A stretch of DNA of 64,000 nt, taken from contig NZ_CP036186.1 of NCBI RefSeq assembly GCF_015291885.1, positions 3,003,001-3,067,000 on the forward strand. The letters are read 5' to 3'. The position numbers and the translations under genes were made by a program. This document shows positions 8,590 to 17,751 of this stretch, piece by piece (position 1 is the stretch's first letter; each line of letters opens with the position of its first letter). Below the pieces are notes generated by a model that saw only the letters and a program-made list of their open reading frames with translations, was not told the DNA's origin and made no database searches. This DNA is from Stutzerimonas stutzeri (GTDB taxonomy: Bacteria; Pseudomonadota; Gammaproteobacteria; Pseudomonadales; Pseudomonadaceae).

Positions 8590-9234
8590 ATGCGTCGCTT
8601 CATATTCGCCTGCTGCGCCCTACTTGCCCTCACTGGCTGTCAGAGCGCCTACTACTCAGCCATGGAGAAGGCCGGCATCCATAAGCGCGACATTCTGGTC
8701 GATCGAGTGGAAGATGCCCGTGACTCCCAGCAGGAAGCCAAGCAGCAGTTCAAGGACGCCCTGGAGCGTTACCGCAGCGTCGTCGAGGTAAAGGGCGGTG
8801 ATCTGGAAAAGCGCTATGACGCGCTCAACAGAGAGTACGAAGCCAGCGTGGCAAGCGCCCGCGATGTTCAACTTCGCATCGAGGCAGTCGAAGACGTGGC
8901 TGACGCGTTGTTCAAGGAGTGGGAAAGCGAGCTCAAGCAATACAGTAACGCCAGCTTGAAAGCCGCCAGCGCAAAGGAGCTCAGCCGCACCAGGGCTGAG
9001 TACCGGACATTGCTTCAGCGCATGAAGGCAGCAGAGAAGCGCATCGAGCCGGTGCTCAGCGTGTTACGGGACCAGGTGCTGTTTCTCAAGCACAACCTCA
9101 ACGCCCGAGCGATCAGCGCTTTGCATGGGGAGTACCGTACATTGCAAGGCAATGTCGATCAGTTGATGGCAGATATGCAGCGCGCCATTGACGAGGCGGA
9201 TACGTTCATTCGCCGGCTACAGGCCGCAAACTGA
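8590..9234 (+). CDS. DUF2959 family lipoprotein
   Basis: This 214-residue protein has a lipoprotein signal with the lipobox LTGC (Cys17), then a long Glu/Lys/Gln-rich region that is probably mostly coiled coil, containing YYSAMEKAGIHKRDI and VEDARDSQQEAKQQF, typical of DUF2959. The start at 8590 follows AAGGA. The mature protein should be anchored to the membrane and face the periplasm. Its function is not known. It stands alone between the htpX terminator and the convergent tpm gene. Confidence 0.88.
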   Translation: MRRFIFACCALLALTGCQSAYYSAMEKAGIHKRDILVDRVEDARDSQQEAKQQFKDALERYRSVVEVKGGDLEKRYDALNREYEASVASARDVQLRIEAVEDVADALFKEWESELKQYSNASLKAASAKELSRTRAEYRTLLQRMKAAEKRIEPVLSVLRDQVLFLKHNLNARAISALHGEYRTLQGNVDQLMADMQRAIDEADTFIRRLQAAN

Positions 9235-9260
9235 TCGCCACACCGCTAACCTGCGGCGGG

Positions 9261-9920
9261 TCAGCCCCGCCGTTGCAGCCGATGAAAGTGCTCACCGAGG
9301 CGCGTTAGACCACGCTCCCGCATTCGCGGGTTACGCTCCAGAACCTCCTTGGCCTCCAACCGCTCCACATCCCATTCGTCGGCATACAGGCCCATTACCT
9401 CGGCATCGCTGACAGCAAACGGTGGGCCGTCCATTTCAGCCTGGTCATAGTCCAGCGTAACCAATAGCTGCTGACAACCGCCTGGCAGGATGGCAGACAG
9501 CAGCGCCGCGTAGCGCTGCCGCATTGGCGGGGGCAGCGCAATCAGCGCGGCACGATCATAAACACCTCGGCATCCAGCAACATCGGCGGCGCCCAGCGCG
9601 AAAAAGTCACCACAACGAATCTCCAGTGCCCCGGATCGATAGACCCTGAACACTCCGACTTGAGTAATCTCGGCCTCAAGCTGCTGCTCGGCGAAGAATG
9701 CCTCAACGGCCTTCTCGCTCAGCTCGACTCCCAGCACCCGGTAGCCTTGCCCGGCGATCCACGTCATATCCAGGCTTTTTCCGCAGAGTGGCACCAACAC
9801 CTGGGCGCCGGCAGGTAGGTCCAAGCGCGGCCAGTGGCGACGCAAGCCAGGATGAACAACGTCAAGGTGAAAACCGATCTCGTTGCGAGCCCAGCGCTCC
9901 TGCCAGAAGTCTTCGTGCAC
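9261..9920 (-). CDS. tpm: Thiopurine S-methyltransferase
   Basis: This 219-residue S-adenosylmethionine-dependent methyltransferase belongs to the bacterial TPMT family, known to methylate thiopurines and to detoxify selenium or tellurium oxyanions. Diagnostic pieces are [17 protein letters not shown] at the N-terminus, the SAM loop [12 protein letters not shown] and [13 protein letters not shown]. The start is GTG at 9920, giving the normal family length; GGAG stands eight bases before it. Longer in-frame starts would run into fleR. The stop converges on the DUF2959 gene, 26 bp away. Confidence 0.94.
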   Translation of the reverse strand: MHEDFWQERWARNEIGFHLDVVHPGLRRHWPRLDLPAGAQVLVPLCGKSLDMTWIAGQGYRVLGVELSEKAVEAFFAEQQLEAEITQVGVFRVYRSGALEIRCGDFFALGAADVAGCRGVYDRAALIALPPPMRQRYAALLSAILPGGCQQLLVTLDYDQAEMDGPPFAVSDAEVMGLYADEWDVERLEAKEVLERNPRMRERGLTRLGEHFHRLQRRG

Positions 9921-9981
9921 CTGGATATCTCCATCATGATGATGGCGGCAGCTTATCAGAGCATCGTTGAGGCCAGCGCAC

Positions 9982-11376
9982 TCAGCCGGCGTAAAGCGAC
10001 GCCTCGACATCCAATCCGGCATCGCGCATCTGCGCGAGTTTGTAGCGCAGGGTGCGTGCACTGATACCCAGCCGGTCAGCCGTTTCCTTACGCCGCCCGC
10101 GTTCGGCACGCAGGGTGTCGATGATCAGCTGAAACTCGCGACGACGCAGATCATCGCCCAGCGCGTTGCCGGGCTCGACCACGTCAACGGCAGGCTCGCC
10201 CAGCGACTGCCGGGGAGCGCCAACCACTGGCAAGCTCGCCTGGATGCCCGGCGCCACAAGACACAGGTCACCAGGCTGTATCAGGCCACCCTGCTGAAGA
10301 ATCAGCGCGCGCTGGATGGCGTTATCCAGCTCTCGCACGTTTCCGGGCCACCCATACTGAACCAGGCAGCGCTGCGCCTCAGCCGAAAGGCGCGCCGGGA
10401 CCTGACGCATCTTCCGGGCATGACTGGCCAATAAGCGTTCGGCCAACGGCAGAATGTCTGCGGGCCGTTGACGCAGGGGCGGCCATGCCAGAGGGAACAC
10501 CGAGAGCCGATAGAACAAGTCTTCGCGAAAGCGGCCGGCAGCCACCTCGCCAGCCAGGTCCCGGTTGGTAGTGGCAAGCACTCGAATATCAAGCACGATT
10601 GGCCTGCGCCCGCCTACACGCTCGACTTCCCGCTCCTGCAAGACGCGTAGCAGCTTTGCCTGCAGCCCCAAAGGCATTTCGGAGATTTCGTCGAGTAATA
10701 GCGTGCCACCATCGGCCTGCTCGAACTTGCCAGGCTGACTCGCAATCGCCCCGGTGAACGCACCCTTCTCGTGACCAAACAGGGTCGCTTCGAGCATGTT
10801 GTCCGGGATCGCAGCGCAGTTAATTGCAATGAACGGCTTGTCCATCCGAGACGACTGCTGATGAATGTAACGCGCCAGTACCTCTTTGCCGGTGCCGGAT
10901 TCGCCGGAAATCAATACTGTCGAATCGCTTTGCGCCACCCGCGCGGCAAGGCTCAGCAATTGCTGACTGGACAGCTCGCACGCCACCGGCCCCTCCGACT
11001 CGGCAGTATCGACGGTGCCGTTGACATGGCGAGCCAGCAACTCCAGCAGCGTGCCCGGTTCAAACGGTTTGACCAAGTAATCGACAGCGCCTTGGCGCAT
11101 AGCATCAACCGCCCTCGCCACCGCGCCAAAAGCGGTCATCAGCAGTACTGGAATGTGGGGATAGCGCTGCCGAATCAGGCCCAGCAACTCATGCCCATCC
11201 ATGCCTGGCATGTTCACATCGCTGATGACCAACCCGAACAGCTCTTCGCTCAGGGCAACCAGGGCTGCCTCGGCGCAGTCGACGGCACGGTATTCGTAAC
11301 CACCCAACTGGAGCGTAATGCCCAAGGCTTCGCGTAAAGAGTGGTCATCTTCGACCAGAAGTATCTTGGCGGCCAT
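9982..11376 (-). CDS. fleR: Flagellar sigma-54 response regulator FleR
   Basis: FleR is the NtrC-type activator that, once phosphorylated by FleS, turns on class III flagellar genes (hook, basal body) with RNA polymerase-sigma-54. The 464 residues comprise a receiver domain (about 4-118; phospho-acceptor Asp54 in [11 protein letters not shown]), an AAA+ domain with Walker A GESGTGKE and the sigma-54 contact loop GAFTGA, and a C-terminal Fis-type helix-turn-helix ([13 protein letters not shown]). The start at 11376 follows GGAG. It lies five bases after fleS. In P. aeruginosa fliE follows fleR; here tpm does, and fliE is about 44 kb away. Confidence 0.96.
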   Translation of the reverse strand: MAAKILLVEDDHSLREALGITLQLGGYEYRAVDCAEAALVALSEELFGLVISDVNMPGMDGHELLGLIRQRYPHIPVLLMTAFGAVARAVDAMRQGAVDYLVKPFEPGTLLELLARHVNGTVDTAESEGPVACELSSQQLLSLAARVAQSDSTVLISGESGTGKEVLARYIHQQSSRMDKPFIAINCAAIPDNMLEATLFGHEKGAFTGAIASQPGKFEQADGGTLLLDEISEMPLGLQAKLLRVLQEREVERVGGRRPIVLDIRVLATTNRDLAGEVAAGRFREDLFYRLSVFPLAWPPLRQRPADILPLAERLLASHARKMRQVPARLSAEAQRCLVQYGWPGNVRELDNAIQRALILQQGGLIQPGDLCLVAPGIQASLPVVGAPRQSLGEPAVDVVEPGNALGDDLRRREFQLIIDTLRAERGRRKETADRLGISARTLRYKLAQMRDAGLDVEASLYAG

Positions 11377-11381
11377 GCAGG

Positions 11382-12569
11382 TCACTCCGATCTCTGTACA
11401 GCAGGAATCAGCGGAAGTGTCACCACCGCGCACGTGCCCTGCCCTGGCCGCGAGCGCAATTGCAATTGGCCCTGATGCGCTTTGGCGACAGCTTTGGCGA
11501 CGGCCAAACCAAGCCCGGTACCCGTAGTTCTGGTCGTGAAGAACGGCTCACCTAAACGAGCCAGTGTGTCGGCGTCGATACCTGGGCCGTTGTCAGTGAT
11601 ACACAGCCGCAGCGCTCCGTCCCGGCGATACAGGTGAACCTTCAGCCTGAGGTCTCCACCACTGGCCTGCAGGGCATTCTCGATAAGATTGAGCAACGCG
11701 CCGACCAGCGTATCGCGATTACACAGAATCTCTGCACCGTGAACATCACACTGCCAACGCACCGCCACATTCTGCAGTTGCGCCTCGGCAGCGGCACGCA
11801 ATGCCAGCAGCAACGCCGCCGGACTAAGCCGATCATTCAGAGGCAGGTCACCACGGGCAAAAACCAGCATGTCGCGCACCTGGTGTTCCAGCTCGTGCAA
11901 CCGCGACTTCAGATTGCCAGCAAAACGTTGCTGCTGCGCCTCCGTCAGCCCACCCTGCTCCAGGTGGCTGGCATACAGCAACGCCGTAGATAATGGCGTG
12001 CGAATCTGGTGGGCAAGCGAGGCGACCATCCGCCCAAGTGAGGACAGTCGCTCGTGGCGCGCCAGCTGGTCCTGTAAGCGCCGTGTTTCGGTAAGATCCG
12101 TAAGCAGTACCAGCTGGCCTGGCTCCCCGCTGAGCGAGCGCGTGGCGATCGACAGACGGCGGCCATTGCGCAATGAGATTTCATGGCCATCGTCTTTGCG
12201 GGGCGCAAAGCAGCGAGCGATCACATCCCGCCAGTGCGCCCCCACCAACGGTTCGCCGAGCAGTTCAAGCCCAACGGGGTTGGCGTCACGTACCTGCCCA
12301 TGCCCATCGATAACAATTACGCCGCCCGGCAGCAGATCCAGAACATTCTGCAATCGCTGCGCGAGCCTCTCCTTTTCTTCGAGCTCCTGGCGGCGTAGCT
12401 CGCCAGCCTCGGCAAGCTGGCCCTTCAACTCGGCAACCCGCGCCTGCAAAAAACCCTCGGACTCGCCCAGCTGTCCGGAGACCTGGCGAAACAGCTCGAG
12501 AGACCGCGTCAACGCAAGCGCGTCTGGGGAGTCATGCGGATCTATGGAAGGCCTGGTGACGGAATTCAC
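11382..12569 (-). CDS. fleS: Flagellar sensor histidine kinase FleS
   Basis: FleS is the cytoplasmic kinase that phosphorylates FleR. The protein (about 395 residues) has an N-terminal coiled coil, a PAS domain (about 60-165), a HisKA dimerisation helix with the phospho-histidine in SLAHQIRTPLS, and an HATPase domain with N-box NLIENALQA and G-boxes DNGPGID and GTGLGLAV. No membrane helix is present. The start is uncertain: I chose GTG at 12569 because the sigma-54 promoter at 12615-12629 would leave a TTG at 12590 only about a dozen leader bases and no ribosome site. The TTG start would give 402 residues. Confidence 0.94.
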   Translation of the reverse strand: MNSVTRPSIDPHDSPDALALTRSLELFRQVSGQLGESEGFLQARVAELKGQLAEAGELRRQELEEKERLAQRLQNVLDLLPGGVIVIDGHGQVRDANPVGLELLGEPLVGAHWRDVIARCFAPRKDDGHEISLRNGRRLSIATRSLSGEPGQLVLLTDLTETRRLQDQLARHERLSSLGRMVASLAHQIRTPLSTALLYASHLEQGGLTEAQQQRFAGNLKSRLHELEHQVRDMLVFARGDLPLNDRLSPAALLLALRAAAEAQLQNVAVRWQCDVHGAEILCNRDTLVGALLNLIENALQASGGDLRLKVHLYRRDGALRLCITDNGPGIDADTLARLGEPFFTTRTTGTGLGLAVAKAVAKAHQGQLQLRSRPGQGTCAVVTLPLIPAVQRSE

Positions 12570-12614
12570 TGTTTCACTCGCGCCTGTCAAAAGATAGTCA
12601 GTGCAGTGACGACA

Positions 12615-12629
12615 GCAATCTTCGTGCCC
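12615..12629 (-). promoter_or_regulatory. Sigma-54 promoter of fleSR
   Basis: On the minus strand GGGCAC-N5-TTGC matches the sigma-54 consensus TGGCAC-N5-TTGC except the first base, with GG and GC ten bases apart. It lies between the fleQ terminator and fleS. FleQ is known to activate fleSR through sigma-54 in P. aeruginosa. Confidence 0.8.
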
Positions 12630-12677
12630 GGCGCGGCAACTCCCTTAGCCAGTGCATCCGAGGGGCGCCCAGCGCGC

Positions 12678-12706
12678 AAAAAAAAGGCCACCTGAACAAG
12701 GTGGCC
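12678..12706 (-). terminator. Rho-independent terminator of fleQ
   Basis: On the minus strand a perfect 7-bp stem (GGCCACC / GGTGGCC) with a 7-base loop is followed by eight T. It begins 20 bp after the fleQ stop and separates fleQ from fleSR. Confidence 0.92.
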
Positions 12707-12726
12707 TCTTGAGATATGTCTAGAGC

Positions 12727-14196
12727 CTATTCGCCCATATCGTCATCTCGCCGATTCATACCGTACTTGCGCATCTTCTCAACCAGTGTCGTGCGCCGAA
12801 TCCGCAACCGTTCCGCCGCACGCGCCACGACACCCCCAGCGTCTTCCAGCGCTTGATGAATAAGCCCTTGTTCCAAATTCCCCAAGTACTCCTTCAAATC
12901 CAGCCCTTCGACCGGCAGCATCGCCTGGGCCTCGGGTATAACCATTGGCGCGCTGATAGCTGCCCGCTCTTCCATCTCGTCATGCAAGCTGGTCGCGTAC
13001 TGCTCATCGTCGTCATCGACATGCCGAAACTTCTTCGGCAACTCCATCACACCAATGACGCCGTACGGATGCATGATCGCCATGCGCTCGACCAGACTGG
13101 CCAACTCGCGAACGTTGCCCGGCCAGTCGTGCCGACACAACGACATGATTGCAGCCGAATTGAAGCGGATCGAGCCGCGCTTCTCGTGCTCCATGCGCGA
13201 AATCAACTCGTTCATCAGCAGAGGGATGTCTTCGACGCGCTCACGCAGGGGTGCCATTTCGATTGGGAAGACGTTCAGGCGGTAGTAGAGATCCTCACGG
13301 AAGGTACCCACCTCGATCATCTTCTCAAGATCCTTGTGAGTAGCCGCAATGATGCGCACATCGGCGTTCTGCGTACGATTACTGCCGACGCGCTCGAATG
13401 TGCGCTCCTGCAGAACCCGCAATAGCTTGACCTGCATGGGCAACGGCATATCACCTATTTCATCGAGAAACAGGGTGCCGCCTTCCGCTAGTTCGAACCG
13501 CCCTGCCCTGGCCGTGATGGCACCGGTAAAAGCGCCTTTTTCATGGCCGAAGAGCTCGCTCTCCAGCAGTTCAGCCGGAATCGCACCACAGTTAACCGGA
13601 ACAAATGGCCCCTGCCGTCGCTTGGAGTGATAGTGCAAATTACGCGCAACGACTTCCTTGCCGGTGCCGGATTCGCCCAGAATCAGGACGCTGGCTTCCG
13701 TATCGGCAACCTGCTCCATCATCTGTCGCACATGCTGGACGGCGCGACTTGTACCGACGAGGCTGCGGAAAAGATTGGGTTCACGCTGGCGGCCGCGGGA
13801 TCTGGCCTGGTCGTACATCTCTCGGTAGATCTGCGCACGATGCAGGGAGTCGAGAAGCTTGTTGTAGCTGGGCGGCATCTCCAGACTGGTGAGCACCCTA
13901 CGCCGCACTTCGTCCGGCCAGTCGGCGTGAGCGGGCTCCCCTATCAGCATCAACGGCACGTTCTCATCCCACTTGCCCATTTGCTTGATCAGCTCGACTG
14001 TACCGCCTTTGGCAGCCACGTGACCCAACATGACGCCGTTAATGGCGCGACTGGACTCCAGACCAGCAACAGCTTCGTGCCATTCGCTGCTGGAGCAAGC
14101 CACATGATCCTCACTGAGAAAATCCAGGATGACGGCCAAGTCTCTCCGGCGGTCTTGATCATCGTCTATCAACAAAATCTTGGTTTCACGCCACAT
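12727..14196 (-). CDS. fleQ: Master flagellar regulator FleQ
   Basis: FleQ (489 residues) is the sigma-54 activator at the top of the Pseudomonas flagellar cascade; in P. aeruginosa it also binds c-di-GMP and controls exopolysaccharide genes. The N-terminal FleQ domain (1-120) is receiver-like but has no aspartate where the phospho-acceptor would be ([12 protein letters not shown]). The AAA+ domain has Walker A GESGTGKE and GAFTGA, and Arg/Asp surfaces around it (RSLVGTSRA) are as in the c-di-GMP-binding protein. A Fis-type helix-turn-helix ends the protein. FleN, encoded near 35 kb, is its antagonist. The gene is monocistronic, with its own terminator. Confidence 0.98.
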   Translation of the reverse strand: MWRETKILLIDDDQDRRRDLAVILDFLSEDHVACSSSEWHEAVAGLESSRAINGVMLGHVAAKGGTVELIKQMGKWDENVPLMLIGEPAHADWPDEVRRRVLTSLEMPPSYNKLLDSLHRAQIYREMYDQARSRGRQREPNLFRSLVGTSRAVQHVRQMMEQVADTEASVLILGESGTGKEVVARNLHYHSKRRQGPFVPVNCGAIPAELLESELFGHEKGAFTGAITARAGRFELAEGGTLFLDEIGDMPLPMQVKLLRVLQERTFERVGSNRTQNADVRIIAATHKDLEKMIEVGTFREDLYYRLNVFPIEMAPLRERVEDIPLLMNELISRMEHEKRGSIRFNSAAIMSLCRHDWPGNVRELASLVERMAIMHPYGVIGVMELPKKFRHVDDDDEQYATSLHDEMEERAAISAPMVIPEAQAMLPVEGLDLKEYLGNLEQGLIHQALEDAGGVVARAAERLRIRRTTLVEKMRKYGMNRRDDDMGE

Positions 14197-14627
14197 CTTG
14201 TTTATAGGGCTCTAAATGGCTGAAAGAAAGCCTGTGCTCGCCAATCCAAGAAGACCGACGGCCACGCTCATGGCAGATAAAGCTAGATTAATGAAAAAAT
14301 GAACTGAGTCAAATTTATGACGTGATTTAGCGACCAAAGAACGAATGAAAAATCAGCGCCATGTGAGGCCGTCTGAAATTTATCGAACAGGTTTAGCGCA
14401 CGATAGCGGAAGAACTCGCCAAATACGGGGTATTACGCAACGCACTGGATACACCTGGCAAAATAATGGCGACATAATGCCACATACTTTGTAATGATTA
14501 AATTACGAATGCCTTATCTGCGTCACTACTACCTAGCATCCACACAGTGATGGGCGAGGACGTAAGAATCCCAATTTGAAAGGGAGAGAGGGAGGAAGGG
14601 AAATCGCAGGCTAAACTTGGCGGGCTT
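14197..14627 (-). promoter_or_regulatory. AT-rich fleQ upstream region with a tentative promoter
   Basis: This 431-bp gap holds no gene and is clearly more AT-rich than its surroundings. On the minus strand TTGACT (14307-14312) and TAATCT (14285-14290) are 16 bases apart and could form a sigma-70 promoter with an 80-base leader; the -10 match is poor. In P. aeruginosa fleQ is sigma-70 dependent and repressed through Vfr, but I see no clear Vfr/CRP palindrome. A purine-rich tract occupies about 14578-14603. Confidence 0.4.
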
Positions 14628-14924
14628 TCATCCAAAAAGTTGGTAAACCTTGGCGCCTTGCTGTGAATGATTCAGCTGTCGCAACTCACCGGCGACACGG
14701 GCTTGCTCGATTTGACACGTCAGTACCAGCTCGCCATAGAGATCAAGCAGCTCCTGCAAACGCAGGCGAACCAGGCCACTATCGCGTTCTTGCGCCTGCA
14801 TGGCTTCATCTACGGCATTGCGGCATTCACGATCAAGCATACTGATGGCCGCCCAGTCCTGCTGCGTAAGCGCATCACGTAGTGCAGTACCAGTTTCTTC
14901 GAGGCGCTTTACGGCAGCATTCAT
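14628..14924 (-). CDS. FliT/FleP-like flagellar export chaperone
   Basis: This 98-residue, mostly helical soluble protein starts at 14924 after GGAG (a longer frame upstream has no ribosome site). Size, helical pattern (LEETGTALRDALTQQDWAAI, VRLRLQELLDLYGELV) and position just upstream of fleQ fit the small FliT-like or FleP proteins that in Pseudomonas stand between fliDS and fleQ and handle filament-cap export. Here fliD and fliS are not adjacent; the ccm operon is. The identification rests mainly on context and size. Confidence 0.7.
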   Translation of the reverse strand: MNAAVKRLEETGTALRDALTQQDWAAISMLDRECRNAVDEAMQAQERDSGLVRLRLQELLDLYGELVLTCQIEQARVAGELRQLNHSQQGAKVYQLFG

Positions 14925-15082
14925 GATTAACTCCGGGGCATTGGCCCGATGCGGCGGCTTGTGTCGAGGCAGCTGCAAACGCTGCAAAGCAACGGTGCTG
15001 AACATTTATCGGCAAACGATCAGCAGCCTTTAGGCTGACGCGCGAAAAGTTCGTCCGGCATCTTCAGACCAGCACAAGGTAA

Positions 15083-15523
15083 TCAGTAGCGATTACGCAG
15101 ACCAGGCGGCACGCTGGGCGGCGCGACAGGCTCCCAAGGGCCATCCGGCCGTCCAGCGCAGAGCCAATCCCCATCCCACCGGTAGTACAACCGCTCGCGA
15201 TAGTAGAGGTCACGCCCTTCCACAACATACACACCCAAGCGGTTATCCCAATGCGCAGCCACGTGTGGCGGCGGGGCATACCGAGGATGGCTCTTCTGGG
15301 TTGTTGGGGCGCGTGGAGCGGTTGGCGCCTTGATTGGCGGCGGCGCGATGACCGGACCGCTAGGCTCAGGCGCGCGAGGAGCAGGCGTTGTAGCCGGCTC
15401 CTGCGGAGTCGAATCGTAGGGATTTCCAGCACAAGCACCGAGCAACAGCGTCAGCCCCAACAGCACACTCCGTTGTCCAATGCGGCTGAACAAATGCAGG
15501 TTGGCTGACGCACTCGTGTTCAT
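15083..15523 (-). CDS. Lipoprotein at the end of the ccm operon
   Basis: This 146-residue protein has an N-terminal signal with lipobox LLGAC (Cys31), a Pro/Ala/Thr-rich linker (about 36-85) and a C-terminal part rich in Tyr and Trp (YYRERLYYRWDGDW). It starts 18 bp after the ccmI stop with GAGG before the ATG, so it is probably the last gene of the ccm transcript. I do not recognise the family. The linker suggests a domain held away from the membrane. Any role in cytochrome maturation is a guess from position. Confidence 0.8.
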   Translation of the reverse strand: MNTSASANLHLFSRIGQRSVLLGLTLLLGACAGNPYDSTPQEPATTPAPRAPEPSGPVIAPPPIKAPTAPRAPTTQKSHPRYAPPPHVAAHWDNRLGVYVVEGRDLYYRERLYYRWDGDWLCAGRPDGPWEPVAPPSVPPGLRNRY

Positions 15524-15541
15524 CTTTTCCTCACTGAGGGT

Positions 15542-16753
15542 TTACGGCGCCTCAGCACGATTAATCGTCAGGCGCACGGTGGTTTTCTCATCGGACGTAT
15601 TGACCGCCTCGCTCTGACCCATCCATTCGCCCTTGGTTGCATCACCTGACTGCGAAATACGCGCCATCAGCATGACCTGCTCCACGCTGGAGATCTTGAG
15701 CGAAGGAACCATCGCATCGGCATCGCCAAGCGTTATCGTCGCAGGCAGATCAGCAACTGTCAGGCGCTTGGCCGCCAGTGGGACAGGAGGTCCCGACACG
15801 GCACGCGCAAATACGAAAACAGTATCTTGCGGTGAAACCGCTTGGGCAACCTCTGGATCGAGCTCTACTTTGACTTGCAAGGTAACACCCGCCGTTGCGG
15901 TCGCAGGCTGTGCTTGCTCGCCGGCGGAACCACCGTTGATCTGCTGACGCGCGCGCTCGATACCGCCGCGTATGGCCTCACGAGAAGGATCTTCCTCGGG
16001 CAACGCCGCAACCAGTTGCTCCCAGAAACGCACCGCGTCTTGATAACGCTCTTCCTCATAGGCGGCGATACCTAGCAGGCCAAGGCTGGTGAGCTCTTGC
16101 GGATCACCCTGCAATGCCTCATCGGTAAGGGCTTGCAATTCGTCGCTCCATTGCCGATCGCCGGCGAAATACAACGCCTGGGCCAGCTGGCCGAGCAACT
16201 CCGGCTGGCGCCCGGCAATTTCCACAACGCGCTTGAAGGCTTTGGCGGCATCGGCAGGACGCTCTTGATTCATGTAGGTGCGACCCAGGAAATACCAAGC
16301 CTCCGTGGAGTCCGGCTGCTCTTGTACAGCCTGCTCAAGGTGCGCGGTCATTTCCTCGACCGTGCGCGGCTGCTCCGAGAACTGACGTGCCATCTGCACT
16401 TTGTCGATAGCGCCCCAGTGCATATAAAGACCATAACCAACGAGCGGCACCAACACCGCTGCAATCAGCGGCACGCTACGTCCAAGCTTGGCCAGTTTCG
16501 GCGTATCACCGCCTTCGGTGTCCTCCAGCAGCTCGCGAGCAGCATCAGCCCGTCCGGCCTCCAGCTGTTCATCAGTCAGCGTTCCGGCTGCATTCTGGGA
16601 TGTCAGCTCGGCCAGGCGCTCTTCGTATAGGGCGACATTCAGCGCCGTGCGGTCTTCTTCAGCCTGCGCTCGACGGCCACGTAAAATGGGGAGCAGCAGG
16701 AAAGCCAATGCCACCAGCAGCAGAGCGCCAGCGGCTATCCAGAAATCGGTCAT
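15542..16753 (-). CDS. ccmI: Cytochrome c maturation protein CcmI (CycH)
   Basis: CcmI holds apocytochrome c for the heme ligation complex. The 403-residue protein has two N-terminal membrane helices (about 3-21 and 95-112, PLIAAVLVPLVGYGLYM) linked by a cytoplasmic leucine-rich segment, then TPR repeats (about 140-260, e.g. AWYFLGRTYMNQERPADAA) that bind the apocytochrome C-terminus and a C-terminal periplasmic domain. Its start overlaps the ccmH stop by four bases (ATGA), which implies translational coupling. Confidence 0.95.
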   Translation of the reverse strand: MTDFWIAAGALLLVALAFLLLPILRGRRAQAEEDRTALNVALYEERLAELTSQNAAGTLTDEQLEAGRADAARELLEDTEGGDTPKLAKLGRSVPLIAAVLVPLVGYGLYMHWGAIDKVQMARQFSEQPRTVEEMTAHLEQAVQEQPDSTEAWYFLGRTYMNQERPADAAKAFKRVVEIAGRQPELLGQLAQALYFAGDRQWSDELQALTDEALQGDPQELTSLGLLGIAAYEEERYQDAVRFWEQLVAALPEEDPSREAIRGGIERARQQINGGSAGEQAQPATATAGVTLQVKVELDPEVAQAVSPQDTVFVFARAVSGPPVPLAAKRLTVADLPATITLGDADAMVPSLKISSVEQVMLMARISQSGDATKGEWMGQSEAVNTSDEKTTVRLTINRAEAP

Positions 16754-17223
16754 GAGTCTTTTTTATCCAGAAGCTGGGCGAGACGTTCGCGCTCGGTCTC
16801 GGAAAGGGTGTTCGATGCAGGGGTCTTCTCGACTCGGCGGCGGCGAATCAGGATTGAGGTTAATACACCAAAACCCAGTATCAGCAGCCCAGCCGGCCCG
16901 TACCAGAGCAGCAGGGTTTTCGCATTTACCGGCGGGCTATAACGAACGAAATCACCATATCGATCTACCAGATAACTGACGATTTGGTCATTGTTCTTGC
17001 CCTCTTCCAGCATGCGGAAGATTTCCTGGCGCAGATCCATGGCAATTGGCGCGTTTGAATCTGCAATGTTCTGATTCTGACATTTCGGACAACGCAGTTC
17101 TTCGGTCAGCGTCCGATACCGCTCACGCTCAGCTTCGTCCCTGAACTCATAAGTATCAATTGCAGCATGGGCGGTCGTGGCCAGAATCAGCCCGAAGAGC
17201 GCACTGTGGATGAGTCGTTTCAT
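16750..17223 (-). CDS. ccmH: Cytochrome c maturation protein CcmH (CycL)
   Basis: CcmH is a 157-residue thiol oxidoreductase that keeps the apocytochrome CxxCH motif reduced for heme attachment. It has a signal peptide (1-20), the signature LRCPKCQNQNI with Cys45 and Cys48, and one C-terminal membrane helix (about 105-125) with a short cytoplasmic tail. It is the short form lacking the CcmI-like TPR part, which is encoded separately by the next gene. It overlaps ccmG by four bases. Confidence 0.96.
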   Translation of the reverse strand: MKRLIHSALFGLILATTAHAAIDTYEFRDEAERERYRTLTEELRCPKCQNQNIADSNAPIAMDLRQEIFRMLEEGKNNDQIVSYLVDRYGDFVRYSPPVNAKTLLLWYGPAGLLILGFGVLTSILIRRRRVEKTPASNTLSETERERLAQLLDKKDS

Positions 17224-17750
17224 TCGTCCACCAGCTCCTGATATAGCGCAGCCAGCTGTTCGCGCCAGACGCGGTCGTCGATCACACCGACGAACTTGTG
17301 GCGGATGATGCCCTGCTTGTCGATGAGAAAGGTCTCGGGAGCGCCGTAAACGCCCAGATCCAGCCCGAGACTGCCGCGCTCATCGCGAATGTTCAGCTGG
17401 TAGGGGTCATGGAATTCGTTCAGCCATTTCAAAGCGGCGGCATTGTCGTCCTTGTAGTTGACGCCGTGGATCACAACACCTTGTGCGGCAAGTCGGTTCA
17501 GCACCGGGTGCTCCACCTTGCAGGCAACACACCAGGTTGCCCACACGTTGACCAAAGCAGGCTTGCCTTTCAGGTCGGCATCGGTGATCAATCGCTGATC
17601 ATCTTCAACCGCCGGCAGCGAAAACGCCGGTAGCGGCTTGCCGATGAGTGCAGAAGGTAGCTCGGACGGGTCAAGAAACAGGCCGCGGTAGAGAAACACA
17701 GCTACAACCAGAAATATCACCAGTGGCAGCAGCATAAGCAGTCTTTTCAT
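17220..17750 (-). CDS. ccmG: Thiol:disulfide interchange protein CcmG (DsbE)
   Basis: This 176-residue membrane-anchored thioredoxin reduces apocytochrome c or CcmH in the periplasm. It has one N-terminal helix (about 3-21) and the active site WCVAC (Cys74, Cys77). The GVYGAPETFLID segment holds the family cis-proline. The ATG at 17750 follows AAGGAG and lies just after the ccmF stop. Confidence 0.96.
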   Translation of the reverse strand: MKRLLMLLPLVIFLVVAVFLYRGLFLDPSELPSALIGKPLPAFSLPAVEDDQRLITDADLKGKPALVNVWATWCVACKVEHPVLNRLAAQGVVIHGVNYKDDNAAALKWLNEFHDPYQLNIRDERGSLGLDLGVYGAPETFLIDKQGIIRHKFVGVIDDRVWREQLAALYQELVDE

Positions 17751-17751
17751 A

